A DNA stretch of 64,000 nucleotides from Pikeienuella piscinae (lineage in GTDB: Bacteria > Pseudomonadota > Alphaproteobacteria > Rhodobacterales > Rhodobacteraceae), in the NCBI RefSeq assembly GCF_011044155.1, contig NZ_CP049056.1, positions 2,294,001 to 2,358,000 on the forward strand. Direction: 5' to 3'. Shown here piece after piece: positions 1 through 8,127 of this stretch. The first letter of the stretch is position 1. Each line of letters starts with the position of its first letter. The notes below the pieces were generated by a model, which searched no databases, was not told the origin of the DNA, and saw only the letters and a program-made list of their open reading frames with translations. The position numbers and the translations under genes were made by a program.

Positions 1-471
1 GAACGCATTCTGGCCTATGTTGAGCCGTTCGAGCACATGATGCAGCATCCACGCTTTCTCGTCGCTGGAGAGGGTCTCACCGTCAGATACGCGGAGATCC
101 AACAGGCGCCCGAACAGGCCGGCAAGGCGACACACGCAATATTCGCCATGGCCTACTACTGCTATGGCCTGATCGCGTCGATAATCTATCTATCGCTGAT
201 TATCCGGGCGCTCTTTTTCACCGGCGCGCTTTCCCGCCAGGGGCGATCATTCACCGGGCTCATGTCACAATCGCTGTTTCTCTCGATGGTCGCGATTGTG
301 CCATGGGCGGTGTTCGGACACGCCGCCATATCGACGCCGCGCGGCGCCATGCTCTTTTTCCTTATCTTCGGGCTGATATCGTCGCTTGTTCATTTTCGCG
401 CGCCAGTCCGCCGGTTCAAGCCAGTGAATGGGGTTACACATGTCCAGCGTCGTACTCCTGCTTTCCGATAA
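1..471 (+). CDS. O-antigen ligase/polymerase-like membrane protein (C-terminal part)
   Basis: The reading frame is open from the first base, so only the last 156 residues are present. A short extracytoplasmic stretch (HPRFLVAGEG) is followed by three hydrophobic segments (about AIFAMAYYCYGLIASIIYL, SQSLFLSMVAIVPWAVF and MLFFLIFGLISSLVHF) and a basic tail. This is how Wzy/WaaL-type polysaccharide polymerases and ligases end: a periplasmic loop with an 'HP..(L)..G.G' element, then the last helices. It lies directly upstream of a sulfotransferase, a nucleotide-sugar enzyme and four glycosyltransferases and overlaps the next gene by 32 bases, so a role in polymerising or ligating surface polysaccharide is the natural reading. 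The family call is an inference from layout and context. Confidence 0.6.
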   Translation, partial: ERILAYVEPFEHMMQHPRFLVAGEGLTVRYAEIQQAPEQAGKATHAIFAMAYYCYGLIASIIYLSLIIRALFFTGALSRQGRSFTGLMSQSLFLSMVAIVPWAVFGHAAISTPRGAMLFFLIFGLISSLVHFRAPVRRFKPVNGVTHVQRRTPAFR

Positions 472-1411
472 ACGCTCTGGTTCAACCATGTTCCAGGACG
501 AGATCTGTCGTCATCCGGACGTACGGACCGTTCAATATTCGCCGCATTCGAACCTTGAAACGCACTGGTGGCTGATGGCGGCCGTGCTTCTGGGAAAACC
601 GGGCCAGCTTTTCAACTCGGGGCGGCCCTATGACGGGTACGGGGGACGCGAGAACGCTCGCGCCTACATGATCGATCTGCTCGCGGAATGCGCACCGGAC
701 TTCAGCCCCCCTCTGGACGACCGGGCGCTGGTTTTCGATGGGTGGGAAGCGCTGTGCCGGACATTGGCTCAACCGGTCTTTTTCGAGAAGTCGCCGCAGT
801 TTCTGGCGCAATGGGCCGCCCTCAGCCTGATCCTTGAATGGATGCAGCAAACCACATTCGACGTGAAGATCATCGGCCTGGTCCGCAACCCGCATGGAAC
901 GATGTATTCTGCCGCCGCCCTGTTCGGCACCGATCCCGCGACGCGGCAGTTCGGTTGGCTAGAAATCTGCCGCAACCTGCTTGTGGTCGAGCAGATGTTG
1001 CCCGCCGACCGATTCATGAAAATCCGATACGAGGATCTGATAGATGAGAAAGCCGCCGGCTTCGCCGACATTTGTCAGTTCATCGGCGTTCCGCCCATTG
1101 ACGCCGTCGGTTCCGGCGCTCATGGCCGCTCCACCGACAAATGGAGGCGCGACGTCGGCTATCGGCTGAAACTGGACCCGGCTGTCCGGCAGATGGCGCG
1201 CCACCTGGGATACTCGGACGCCGATCTCGACAATCCGAACGCCGCTGACGCCGGGGAGGCGCAAACCGTGATGCGGCGCAATTCGCCGCGCATCTGGTTC
1301 AATCGCAGGCGTGACAGATTCCTGCAGCCGATGTGGCTGAGGCTGCGCGCCATGCTGCGCCAGAATGGTTCGACGGACGCCAACGCAAGTCGTAGCCTGG
1401 ACATGAAATGA
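440..1411 (+). CDS. Sulfotransferase family protein
   Basis: A 323-residue protein, probably transferring sulfate from PAPS to a sugar of the polysaccharide made by this cluster. The N-terminus [16 protein letters not shown] carries the 5'-phosphosulfate loop pattern (K/R-R-S-G-S-T) of bacterial and Golgi-type sulfotransferases. A later stretch, '[15 protein letters not shown]', fits the 3'-phosphate-binding region (R-x-P...S). The ATG at 440 is preferred because it puts the PAPS loop near the N-terminus and follows a GGGG stretch; an in-frame ATG at 428 is possible. It overlaps the preceding membrane-protein gene and shares ATGA with the next gene, so it is translated within the same operon. 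The sugar acceptor cannot be told from sequence. Confidence 0.8.
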   Translation: MSSVVLLLSDKRSGSTMFQDEICRHPDVRTVQYSPHSNLETHWWLMAAVLLGKPGQLFNSGRPYDGYGGRENARAYMIDLLAECAPDFSPPLDDRALVFDGWEALCRTLAQPVFFEKSPQFLAQWAALSLILEWMQQTTFDVKIIGLVRNPHGTMYSAAALFGTDPATRQFGWLEICRNLLVVEQMLPADRFMKIRYEDLIDEKAAGFADICQFIGVPPIDAVGSGAHGRSTDKWRRDVGYRLKLDPAVRQMARHLGYSDADLDNPNAADAGEAQTVMRRNSPRIWFNRRRDRFLQPMWLRLRAMLRQNGSTDANASRSLDMK

Positions 1412-2379
1412 GCATCAGCAAGCAAATCCTCGTCACCGGCGGCGCCGGCTTCATCGGATCCCACCTGATCGAACGGCTGATCGCCGATGGACACGACGTG
1501 CTGTGCGTGGACAATTTCTACACCGGCACGAAACCCAATATCCGTCACCTTATCGACAACCTCCAGTTCGAGCTGATCCGCCACGATGTGACGTTTCCTC
1601 TCTATGTGGAGGTGGATTCGATTTTCAATCTGGCGTGCCCGGCCTCTCCGATTCACTATCAGCGCGATCCGGTCCAAACGACGAAGACCAGCGTTCACGG
1701 CGCCATCAACATGCTGGGGCTCGCGAAGCGGCTGAAGTGCAGGATCTTCCAAGCGTCCACAAGCGAAGTCTACGGCGACCCGAAGATCAATCCGCAGACG
1801 GAGGACTATTGGGGGAATGTCAATCCGAACGGCCCGCGCTCCTGCTACGATGAAGGCAAGCGGTGCGCCGAAACATTGTTCTTCGATTATCACCGGCAGA
1901 CCGGGCTCGACATCAAAGTCGCGCGGATATTCAACACCTACGGCCCGCGCATGCACCCGAACGACGGAAGAGTCGTTTCCAATTTCATCGTGCAGGCGTT
2001 GAAAGGGGAGCCGATCACGCTGTTTGGCGACGGCTCGCAAACGCGTTCATTCTGTTACGTGAGCGATCTCGTGGAAGCGATCATTCGCTTCATGAATACC
2101 GGGCCTGACTGCCCAGGGCCCCTGAACCTCGGCAATCCGGTTGAGATCACCATCGGTGAACTGGCGGATCGAATCGTGAAGATGACCGGCTCTCGCTCGA
2201 AGATCGCCTATCACCCGCTGCCCCAGGACGATCCGGTACAGCGTCGCCCCGACATCTCGCGGGCGCGCGCCGCGCTTGACTGGGAGCCGACGGTGACGCT
2301 GGAACAAGGACTGGAGAAAACCATCGCCTATTTCGACACGCTGCTTTCGGATTCCGGAACCGGGCGGCCCGAGAGCTGA
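1408..2379 (+). CDS. UDP-glucuronate decarboxylase (UDP-xylose synthase)
   Basis: A 323-residue short-chain dehydrogenase/epimerase-type enzyme. The NAD-binding motif [10 protein letters not shown] lies at residues 10-19. The catalytic set is S-T-S-E (117-120) and Y147-x3-K151 inside SCYDEGK, and the spacing and the '[11 protein letters not shown]' signature are typical of UXS. UXS oxidises and decarboxylates UDP-glucuronate to UDP-xylose in the cytoplasm, supplying xylose to the glycosyltransferases downstream. The start codon overlaps the sulfotransferase stop (ATGA), and the next gene begins 3 bases after its stop. A dTDP-glucose dehydratase or generic epimerase is less likely given the SCYDEGK motif. 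Confidence 0.88.
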   Translation: MSISKQILVTGGAGFIGSHLIERLIADGHDVLCVDNFYTGTKPNIRHLIDNLQFELIRHDVTFPLYVEVDSIFNLACPASPIHYQRDPVQTTKTSVHGAINMLGLAKRLKCRIFQASTSEVYGDPKINPQTEDYWGNVNPNGPRSCYDEGKRCAETLFFDYHRQTGLDIKVARIFNTYGPRMHPNDGRVVSNFIVQALKGEPITLFGDGSQTRSFCYVSDLVEAIIRFMNTGPDCPGPLNLGNPVEITIGELADRIVKMTGSRSKIAYHPLPQDDPVQRRPDISRARAALDWEPTVTLEQGLEKTIAYFDTLLSDSGTGRPES

Positions 2380-2382
2380 TCG

Positions 2383-3234
2383 ATGAGCGCGCAAGACCCC
2401 CGGCCCCCATCGCTTGGCGTTGTAGCCATCTGCTACAACGAGGAGGAGGACATGCCCGGCTTCCTGGACCATCTGTCCAGCTGGGTGGATGAAATCGTCA
2501 TCGTCGACGACGGCTCGACGGACAGAACCGAGGCGATTTGCGCCGCCGCGGGACCAAAGGTCCGTTTCCTGCGCCTGCCACGGCGAGAAGGTGAATATTA
2601 CAGCGACCAGCGCAACAAAGGAATCGACGCGGCCAGAAGCGACTGGCTGCTGCACATGGATATCGACGAACGCGTAACTTCGGATCTCGCCGCCGAAATC
2701 CGGCAAGCCATTCGCGATACGGCGAAGGACGGATACAGGTTTCGCCGCCTCAACCACTTCATGCACCGTCCGATGCGTGGCGGCGGCTGGCAAGACTGGA
2801 ACCTTATCCACCTCGCCCGTCGCGACCTGTTTCGCTTCGGAGGCATGTTTCATGAGACGTGCCATCTCGACGCCCCTAGCGAACGGATCGGACAATTGAA
2901 ACGCAGGATGATCCATTTTAACGAACATAACTTCGAAAAACGACTGACGAAAAGCGGGGTTTATCTGGAGGAGATTGTAAAAAATATCGAAGATCGTGGA
3001 AAGAAGATCAAAGGATGGCTGTTGATTTGGGCGCCAATTAAAGAATTTATCAAGAAGTATTTCTACAAGCTCGGAGTCAGAGATGGCGTCCCGGGCCTGA
3101 TCTCGGCCCTTCATTCAGCAACTGCGGTATTTCGCGCATACGCCCTGGTTTGGGACAGGCAGAATCGTATCTCGCGAGATGAACTTGAAAGACAGGTCGC
3201 CTGGAAGCCGACCGATACATGGTTCGATGGTTGA
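2383..3234 (+). CDS. Glycosyltransferase family 2
   Basis: A 283-residue GT-A fold transferase. The N-terminus VVAICYNEEEDMPGF with 'IVIVDDGSTDRT' is the GT2 nucleotide-binding core, and 'LLHMDIDERV' gives the D-x-D metal site. The arrangement (N-E-E-E, Y-Y-S-D-Q-R-N, H-M-D-I-D-E-R) recalls the WaaE/KdtX-like branch of GT2, which adds a hexose to lipopolysaccharide or exopolysaccharide. There is no membrane segment long enough to anchor it, so it probably acts at the inner face of the cytoplasmic membrane. It sits 3 bases after the UDP-xylose synthase gene and overlaps the next GT2 gene by 8 bases. Donor and acceptor are unknown. Confidence 0.82.
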   Translation: MSAQDPRPPSLGVVAICYNEEEDMPGFLDHLSSWVDEIVIVDDGSTDRTEAICAAAGPKVRFLRLPRREGEYYSDQRNKGIDAARSDWLLHMDIDERVTSDLAAEIRQAIRDTAKDGYRFRRLNHFMHRPMRGGGWQDWNLIHLARRDLFRFGGMFHETCHLDAPSERIGQLKRRMIHFNEHNFEKRLTKSGVYLEEIVKNIEDRGKKIKGWLLIWAPIKEFIKKYFYKLGVRDGVPGLISALHSATAVFRAYALVWDRQNRISRDELERQVAWKPTDTWFDG

Positions 3235-4198
3235 AGGCGCGCCCGCTGTATCGGTCGTGATCCCGACACATAACCGGGCGCATCTGATTTGTGACGCGCT
3301 TCGGAGCGTTCAGACCCAGACCTACAGCGACATGGAGATCATCGTCGTGGACGACGGGTCCGACGATGATACCGAGACAACAGTCGCGCGCTGGGCCGGA
3401 AGCGCCTCCATTCCGCTGCGCTACATCCGGCAGGCGCGCGGCGGCGGGAATGCGGCGCGGAACAGGGGAATCGACGCCGCGAGGGGCCGATATGTCGCGT
3501 TCCTCGACAGCGACGACGTCTGGCGGCCTCGAAAGGTCGAAAAACAGATCGCGCTGCTCAAGGCGCTGCCGGGCTATGGCGCGGTCTACACCGGCCTGCG
3601 CGAAGTCGAGGTGGAAAGCGGCGCCGTGATCGCGGCGCCCCAACACGCCTATCCGGAGGGCGACCTGCTTCGCGCGCTTCTGGTGCGGGACGCCACCGCG
3701 CCGACATCGACCTACCTTATCGAGAAGCGGCTGCTGCAGGAGGCCGGATGCTTCGACCTCGAACTGGCCGCGCGTCAGGACTGGGACATGTGGATCCGGA
3801 TCGCCCAGCGAACGAAAATCGGCTGCGTGCCCGAGGCCCTTGTCGATCTTCGCCATCATCAGGGGCCGCGCACGGCGTCAGACCCCACAAGAGAGCTGCG
3901 CGCGCACCGGCGAATTCTGGAAAAGTACGCGGCGCTTCGGCGCCGCCAAGGCCTGCGCGTGCGCCTGTCGGCGCATGCCGCCTTTCACCGGCGCGCGGGT
4001 CGCGTCCATTTCCACTATCTCGACAAGCGCTGGTCCGCCACGGGCCACTACATCCTCGCCATCGCGTTCTGGCCCTTCGCGCTGGATTCATGGGCGGCGC
4101 TCCTCGGGGTCGCGTTGCCCGCCGGCCTGCGCAGCCGATTGCGGCGGCGCTGGAACACGGCATTCGGGGGCACGATTCTTGCCATACGCAGCCATTGA
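3227..4198 (+). CDS. Glycosyltransferase family 2
   Basis: A 323-residue GT2 enzyme starting at ATG 3227 (MVEGAPAVSVVIPTHNR). A longer frame from 3179 would extend into the preceding gene and adds only low-complexity residues. The family core is 'SVVIPTHNRAHLI', 'IIVVDDGSDDDT' and the DSDD metal site in 'VAFLDSDDVW', followed by a D-W-D-M-W acceptor-side element. It overlaps the preceding transferase by 8 bases, and the next gene starts 25 bases later, consistent with one transcript. The C-terminal third has a hydrophobic patch (ILAIAFWPFALDSWAALLGVAL), so a membrane-associated tail is likely. Confidence 0.82.
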   Translation: MVEGAPAVSVVIPTHNRAHLICDALRSVQTQTYSDMEIIVVDDGSDDDTETTVARWAGSASIPLRYIRQARGGGNAARNRGIDAARGRYVAFLDSDDVWRPRKVEKQIALLKALPGYGAVYTGLREVEVESGAVIAAPQHAYPEGDLLRALLVRDATAPTSTYLIEKRLLQEAGCFDLELAARQDWDMWIRIAQRTKIGCVPEALVDLRHHQGPRTASDPTRELRAHRRILEKYAALRRRQGLRVRLSAHAAFHRRAGRVHFHYLDKRWSATGHYILAIAFWPFALDSWAALLGVALPAGLRSRLRRRWNTAFGGTILAIRSH

Positions 4199-4223
4199 CC
4201 CCCTTCCGGCCGGCGGCGATGGC

Positions 4224-5354
4224 GTGTTGAACGTGGCCTGTTTCGCCAATCAGTTCGCCGATGCGCAAGGACACGGACTCGCGCGATACGCGCGCGAGCT
4301 GTTTTCCTCCCTTCAGGAGCTTGACTGCCTGCGGGTCACGCCGGTTGCCGGATGGTCCGCATTGTCTCCAGATGTCTTGGACGCCCGGCGACGGGAAGTC
4401 GGCCTCAAGCTGACCGGGCTGGGGCGGCGGGGAACATCGCTCCTCTGGACCTTTCTCGACTTTCCGACGCTCGAGTCGCGCCTCGACGCTCGGGTGGATG
4501 TGGTTCATGCCGTGTCGCTCGGCTACCCTGTAGCCACGAGAAAGCCCTTTGTCGTCACGATTCACGATCTCGGACCGCTCACCCATCCGGAATTTTTCGG
4601 GAATACCCGTCCATGGGTCATGAAACGCAGCCTCGATCAGGCTGTCCGCAAAGCCGATGCGATCGTATGCGTGTCGCAATCCACCGCTGATGAAGTTCGG
4701 GATTATGTCGGCCCGGCGGTCGACGGACGGCTGCGCGTTGTGTTGGAGGGGGTCTCGGAACGGTTCTTCGCGCCCGCGGACCCGACGCTTCTCGCCGGTC
4801 TGGACCTGCCGCCCGAGGATACGCCCTTCATACTCTCGGCGGGAGCGGTCAGCCCGCGAAAGAACCTGCATGGGCTGTTGAGCGCGATGGCGCTTGCCTT
4901 GGACAGCATCCCCCATCATCTGGTCCTTGTCGGCGGGGACGGATGGGACGGCGGCCAGTTCGAAAGGATGCTTGAGACGCCCGCGCTTCGCGGCCGTGTG
5001 CACCTCACCGGTTATGTTTCGGATGGCGCGCTCCGGGCGCTCTATCAGGCCGCGGCGCTCTATGTTCATCCCTCGCTCTACGAGGGTTTTGGACTTCCGG
5101 TTCTGGAAGCCATGGCCAGCGGAACGCCGGTCGTATCTTCTGACAGGACTTCGCTGCCCGAAGTCGTGGGCTCGGCGGGGCGCCTGTCGGACGCCGCCAA
5201 TCCCGAAACATTGGCTGGGGATATCGTCGCCATGTGCAATGCGGGAGAGCGGCGCGCCAAAATCATCCAGGAAGGCAGGGCGCACGCGGCGCGCTTTCGC
5301 TGGCCGACCTGCGCCCGCGCCATGGCGGAAATATATCGGGAGGTCTCATGCTGA
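4224..5354 (+). CDS. Glycosyltransferase family 4 (GT-B)
   Basis: A 376-residue GT-B transferase. The ATG-initiated frame runs back to 3840 through the previous gene, but that part is clearly shadow sequence. The protein proper starts at GTG 4224 (or TTG 4227), giving VLNVACFANQF. Family landmarks are the N-terminal 'VVHAVSLGYP' and 'VVTIHDLGPLTHPEFF', the donor-site 'ILSAGAVSPRKNL' and the E-x7-E signature in 'HPSLYEGFGLPVLEAMASGTPVV'. It is predicted to be a soluble retaining mannosyl-, glucosyl- or similar transferase. It stands between a GT2 and another GT4 gene in the same direction. Sugar specificity cannot be assigned. Confidence 0.82.
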   Translation: MLNVACFANQFADAQGHGLARYARELFSSLQELDCLRVTPVAGWSALSPDVLDARRREVGLKLTGLGRRGTSLLWTFLDFPTLESRLDARVDVVHAVSLGYPVATRKPFVVTIHDLGPLTHPEFFGNTRPWVMKRSLDQAVRKADAIVCVSQSTADEVRDYVGPAVDGRLRVVLEGVSERFFAPADPTLLAGLDLPPEDTPFILSAGAVSPRKNLHGLLSAMALALDSIPHHLVLVGGDGWDGGQFERMLETPALRGRVHLTGYVSDGALRALYQAAALYVHPSLYEGFGLPVLEAMASGTPVVSSDRTSLPEVVGSAGRLSDAANPETLAGDIVAMCNAGERRAKIIQEGRAHAARFRWPTCARAMAEIYREVSC

Positions 5355-5382
5355 AGGTCTCGCTTGCAGCGAACGTGATCGA

Positions 5383-6519
5383 ATGAAGATCGTCGTCACC
5401 GCCAATACGTCCTTCAATCTCGTGAATTTTCGCTCGGGGTTCATCCGCGCGTTGCAACACGAGGGCCATGAGGTCATCGCCCTCGCGCCATTCGACGAAT
5501 GCACGGACGCGGTGCGCACGGAACTGGGCTGCAGGATCGTCGAGCTGAAACTCGACCGTCGGGGAACGTCGCCGCCGCGCGAGGTCGCCTCCCTTTTCGC
5601 CATGTTCAGGGCGATCAGGCGGATCAGACCGGACATCATATTCAGCTATACGATCAAGAATAACCTGTATGGCGGCATGGCCGCCCGGCTGACCGGCACG
5701 CCGATCATCCCAAACATCACAGGACTCGGCACGTTGTTTTCCAGTAACGGCGCTCTGACCGCGTTCGCGGGCGCCATGTATCGTCAGTCCTTCCGAACAG
5801 CGCCGGTCGTCTTCTTCCAGAATCTGGAGGACCGCGATGAATTCATTCGGATGCGAGCGATTTCGGCCGAAAAAGCCAGGCTTCTGCCGGGCTCGGGCGT
5901 TGACCTGGAGCGATTTTCCGTCTCTCCGCCGCCCAGCCGTCCAGATGCGCCCGTTTTCCTTCTGATCGGAAGGCTCCTGTGGGAAAAGGGGGTCGGTCAG
6001 TTCGTCGAGGCCGCACGGCAGGTTCGTGCGGTCTGCCCCGGAGCTGAATTCAGGATCGCCGGCGGGCTTGAGGCGCCGAGTTCGGCGGCGATCCCCGAAA
6101 AGACCGTCGCGGAGTGGGTCGACGAAGGAATAATCGACTATCTTGGGCAGGTCCGCGACGTGCGGCCAGCCCTGCGAGACGCAACCTGCGTGGTCTTGCC
6201 GACCTATTACCGTGAGGGCACGCCGCGCTCGCTTCTCGAAGCGGCTGCCTGCGGTCGGCCTGTCATCACCACGGACACCGCCGGGTGCCGCACTGTCGTC
6301 CGAGATCATGTGACCGGCTATCTGATTGCGCCGAAGAACAGCGACGATCTCGCCAGAGCCATGGCCGCCATCGCGCGCGCGTCGCCCGCCGAACTGACGG
6401 CGATGGGAAGCGCCGGGCGCGCGCATATCGAAGAGCATTTCGACGAGCGGATCGTGATCAAAGCCTGTATCGACGCCATGGGCGCGATTGAAAAACGCCC
6501 GGAAGTCGGAGTTCGCTGA
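5383..6519 (+). CDS. Glycosyltransferase family 4, PglA/CapM-like
   Basis: A 378-residue GT-B enzyme whose start (ATG 5383, MKIVVTANTSFNLVNFRSG) matches the N-terminus of the PglA/TuaC/CapM group: 'ANTS-N-NFR' followed by 'ALQHEGHEVIALAP'. Other motifs are 'YTIKNNLYGGMAARLTGTP', 'LLIGRLLWEKGVG' and the E-x7-E region 'YYREGTPRSLLEAAACGRP'. Members of this group add GalNAc-type or other hexose residues to lipid-linked oligosaccharides. The frame is open far upstream, but that part lies within the previous gene and is not protein-like. It is the last glycosyltransferase of the cluster, and the beta-helix gene follows. Confidence 0.82.
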   Translation: MKIVVTANTSFNLVNFRSGFIRALQHEGHEVIALAPFDECTDAVRTELGCRIVELKLDRRGTSPPREVASLFAMFRAIRRIRPDIIFSYTIKNNLYGGMAARLTGTPIIPNITGLGTLFSSNGALTAFAGAMYRQSFRTAPVVFFQNLEDRDEFIRMRAISAEKARLLPGSGVDLERFSVSPPPSRPDAPVFLLIGRLLWEKGVGQFVEAARQVRAVCPGAEFRIAGGLEAPSSAAIPEKTVAEWVDEGIIDYLGQVRDVRPALRDATCVVLPTYYREGTPRSLLEAAACGRPVITTDTAGCRTVVRDHVTGYLIAPKNSDDLARAMAAIARASPAELTAMGSAGRAHIEEHFDERIVIKACIDAMGAIEKRPEVGVR

Positions 6520-6559
6520 TGTCCACAGAGACATCAAATCGGTTGAGGACGCCAGACAA

Positions 6560-7792
6560 ATGAGAGCTCGAATCAAGTTCAGCGCCCTGATCGGAGTGAT
6601 CGGTTTCATCGCGATTTCCGGCGCCTACCTCCAGTCGGAGACGCGCCTCCATGGCGCCGTCTATTCCTCTGATCTGGGGTGGAATTCGGGTCAGGATGTT
6701 TCTGGGGAGATCGGATCGCTTCTGGCCAATCGGTTCAAGGCTGGCGATACGCTTGTTCTTGAAGACACCTATCAGATCTCGGGGGCGAATCTGCGGCTTC
6801 CGAAGGACTTCACGCTGACCGCGGTGGATGGCGGCGGGTTCGATGTCCGGACGAGTGCGAAGGACAGCTCGGCGCTCTTCGTGCTTTCCGACGGGGTGAC
6901 GATCGACAACATGACCTTCACGGCGATCGACGCGCCGGGAACGGGGTATCGCGGGGCGAACCCGCAATCGGGGACGGATTATCACGCCAAGCGGGTGCTG
7001 GTCGTCGATGGCGACGACGTGACCATCGAGGACAGCGCCTTCACCGGCAACGTGGCGATGCATGTGGACGTTCCGGGCGGCGACGACCTGACGATCCGGA
7101 GCAGCTATTTCGAGGGCGGCTTCTACCAGGTGCGGCTTGTGGGCGGCGCCGACGACGCGCGCATCCTGAGCAGCCATTTCCGGAAATCCCTCGGCGACGG
7201 GATCAAGACGGAAGGCGACAACACCGACCACGGCCCGCAGCGCATGCAGGTGATCGACAGCTTCTTCGATCACAACGCGCGCGACGGGATCGACACCGCC
7301 GGCGGCTTCCGGGACGGCCATGTCCAGAACAGCGTGTTCTATGGCAATGGCGTCAGCGGCATGGACATCAAGAGCCTGTATTACGACAGCGGAGATCTGA
7401 ACCCGACCAAGATGAACTCCGGGATCGTCGTGGAAGGCAGCCAGTTCATCAACAGCCCGAACGGCGTCGTCGTCACCGTGCTCGACCGGGGGAACGTACT
7501 GACGGCGGCGAATGTCGACGCCATCCCGCACGACATCCACGTCACCGACAGCATCTTCGAGAACACCTCGCCGACGGCCGGCATGCGGGCCTTCCTGGTC
7601 AAGGACGGCTACGACATCACCTGGGACGACCTGACCTTCAACGGCGAAGTCGCCGAGCTGCGCTTCATGAAGGCCGAAGTCCCCTTCAACCTCTCCGGCG
7701 TCAACGTCCAGGGCGATGTCGCAAATTACGGAGAACCGAGAAATGTCGAGGAAATCGAGAAACTCGGTCGGGGGCGCCGGAAAGGCCGATAG
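6560..7792 (+). CDS. Exported right-handed beta-helix protein
   Basis: A 410-residue protein starting at ATG 6560 (MRARIKFSALIG), preceded by a GAGGA ribosome-binding site; an ATG at 6488 would overlap the previous gene. Residues 5-25 form a hydrophobic signal or anchor. The rest consists of repeated beta-strand/turn units rich in D, N and G (for example 'GVTIDNMTFTAI', 'DVTIEDSAFTGN', 'DLTIRSSYFEGG', 'DARILSSHFRKS'), the pattern of Beta_helix/PbH1 repeats found in polysaccharide lyases, C5-epimerases and adhesins. As the last gene of the polysaccharide cluster, a lyase, epimerase or polymer-length role is likely. I see no diagnostic catalytic triad, so the enzyme class is open. Confidence 0.75.
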   Translation: MRARIKFSALIGVIGFIAISGAYLQSETRLHGAVYSSDLGWNSGQDVSGEIGSLLANRFKAGDTLVLEDTYQISGANLRLPKDFTLTAVDGGGFDVRTSAKDSSALFVLSDGVTIDNMTFTAIDAPGTGYRGANPQSGTDYHAKRVLVVDGDDVTIEDSAFTGNVAMHVDVPGGDDLTIRSSYFEGGFYQVRLVGGADDARILSSHFRKSLGDGIKTEGDNTDHGPQRMQVIDSFFDHNARDGIDTAGGFRDGHVQNSVFYGNGVSGMDIKSLYYDSGDLNPTKMNSGIVVEGSQFINSPNGVVVTVLDRGNVLTAANVDAIPHDIHVTDSIFENTSPTAGMRAFLVKDGYDITWDDLTFNGEVAELRFMKAEVPFNLSGVNVQGDVANYGEPRNVEEIEKLGRGRRKGR

Positions 7793-8127
7793 AGCGATTT
7801 CAAACGTGAACCGATCCCGCACCCCATGCGGCGGCCCCGGTTGCCCGGAAGCGCGGCGTTCAGGTTTCATGCCCTCGGCCTGAGGTCCAGACCGGCCTGA
7901 CATCCATAACTTTGATGCTGCGCGTCAAGAGGCGAAAGCGGCCGCCCGGCATGCCTGAAGTCCATCCTCGGCACCCGCGTCGTGACGGCATTCGGCTCCA
8001 GTATGTGCTCTCGCGCCCGGTCACGGCGCGTGTCCGGCCTCCATGGTCAAGCCACGGCGAGAGGGTCGCCTGTGAAAACGCCGCCGCGAAGAGACACGAC
8101 GCGCCTGACCCGAACGCCTCCAGGCCC
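7793..8127. other. Intergenic region between convergent genes (no gene seen)
   Basis: About 335 bases lie between the end of the beta-helix gene and the end of the mutase gene on the opposite strand. Short open frames exist but have no family resemblance and no ribosome-binding site. No perfect long hairpin followed by a T-run was found, so neither terminator is obvious. Confidence 0.5.

Noticed and set aside
2047-3114. 355-codon minus-strand frame across the glycosyltransferase gene
   Set aside because: The opposite strand carries clear UXS and GT2 motifs; this frame has none.
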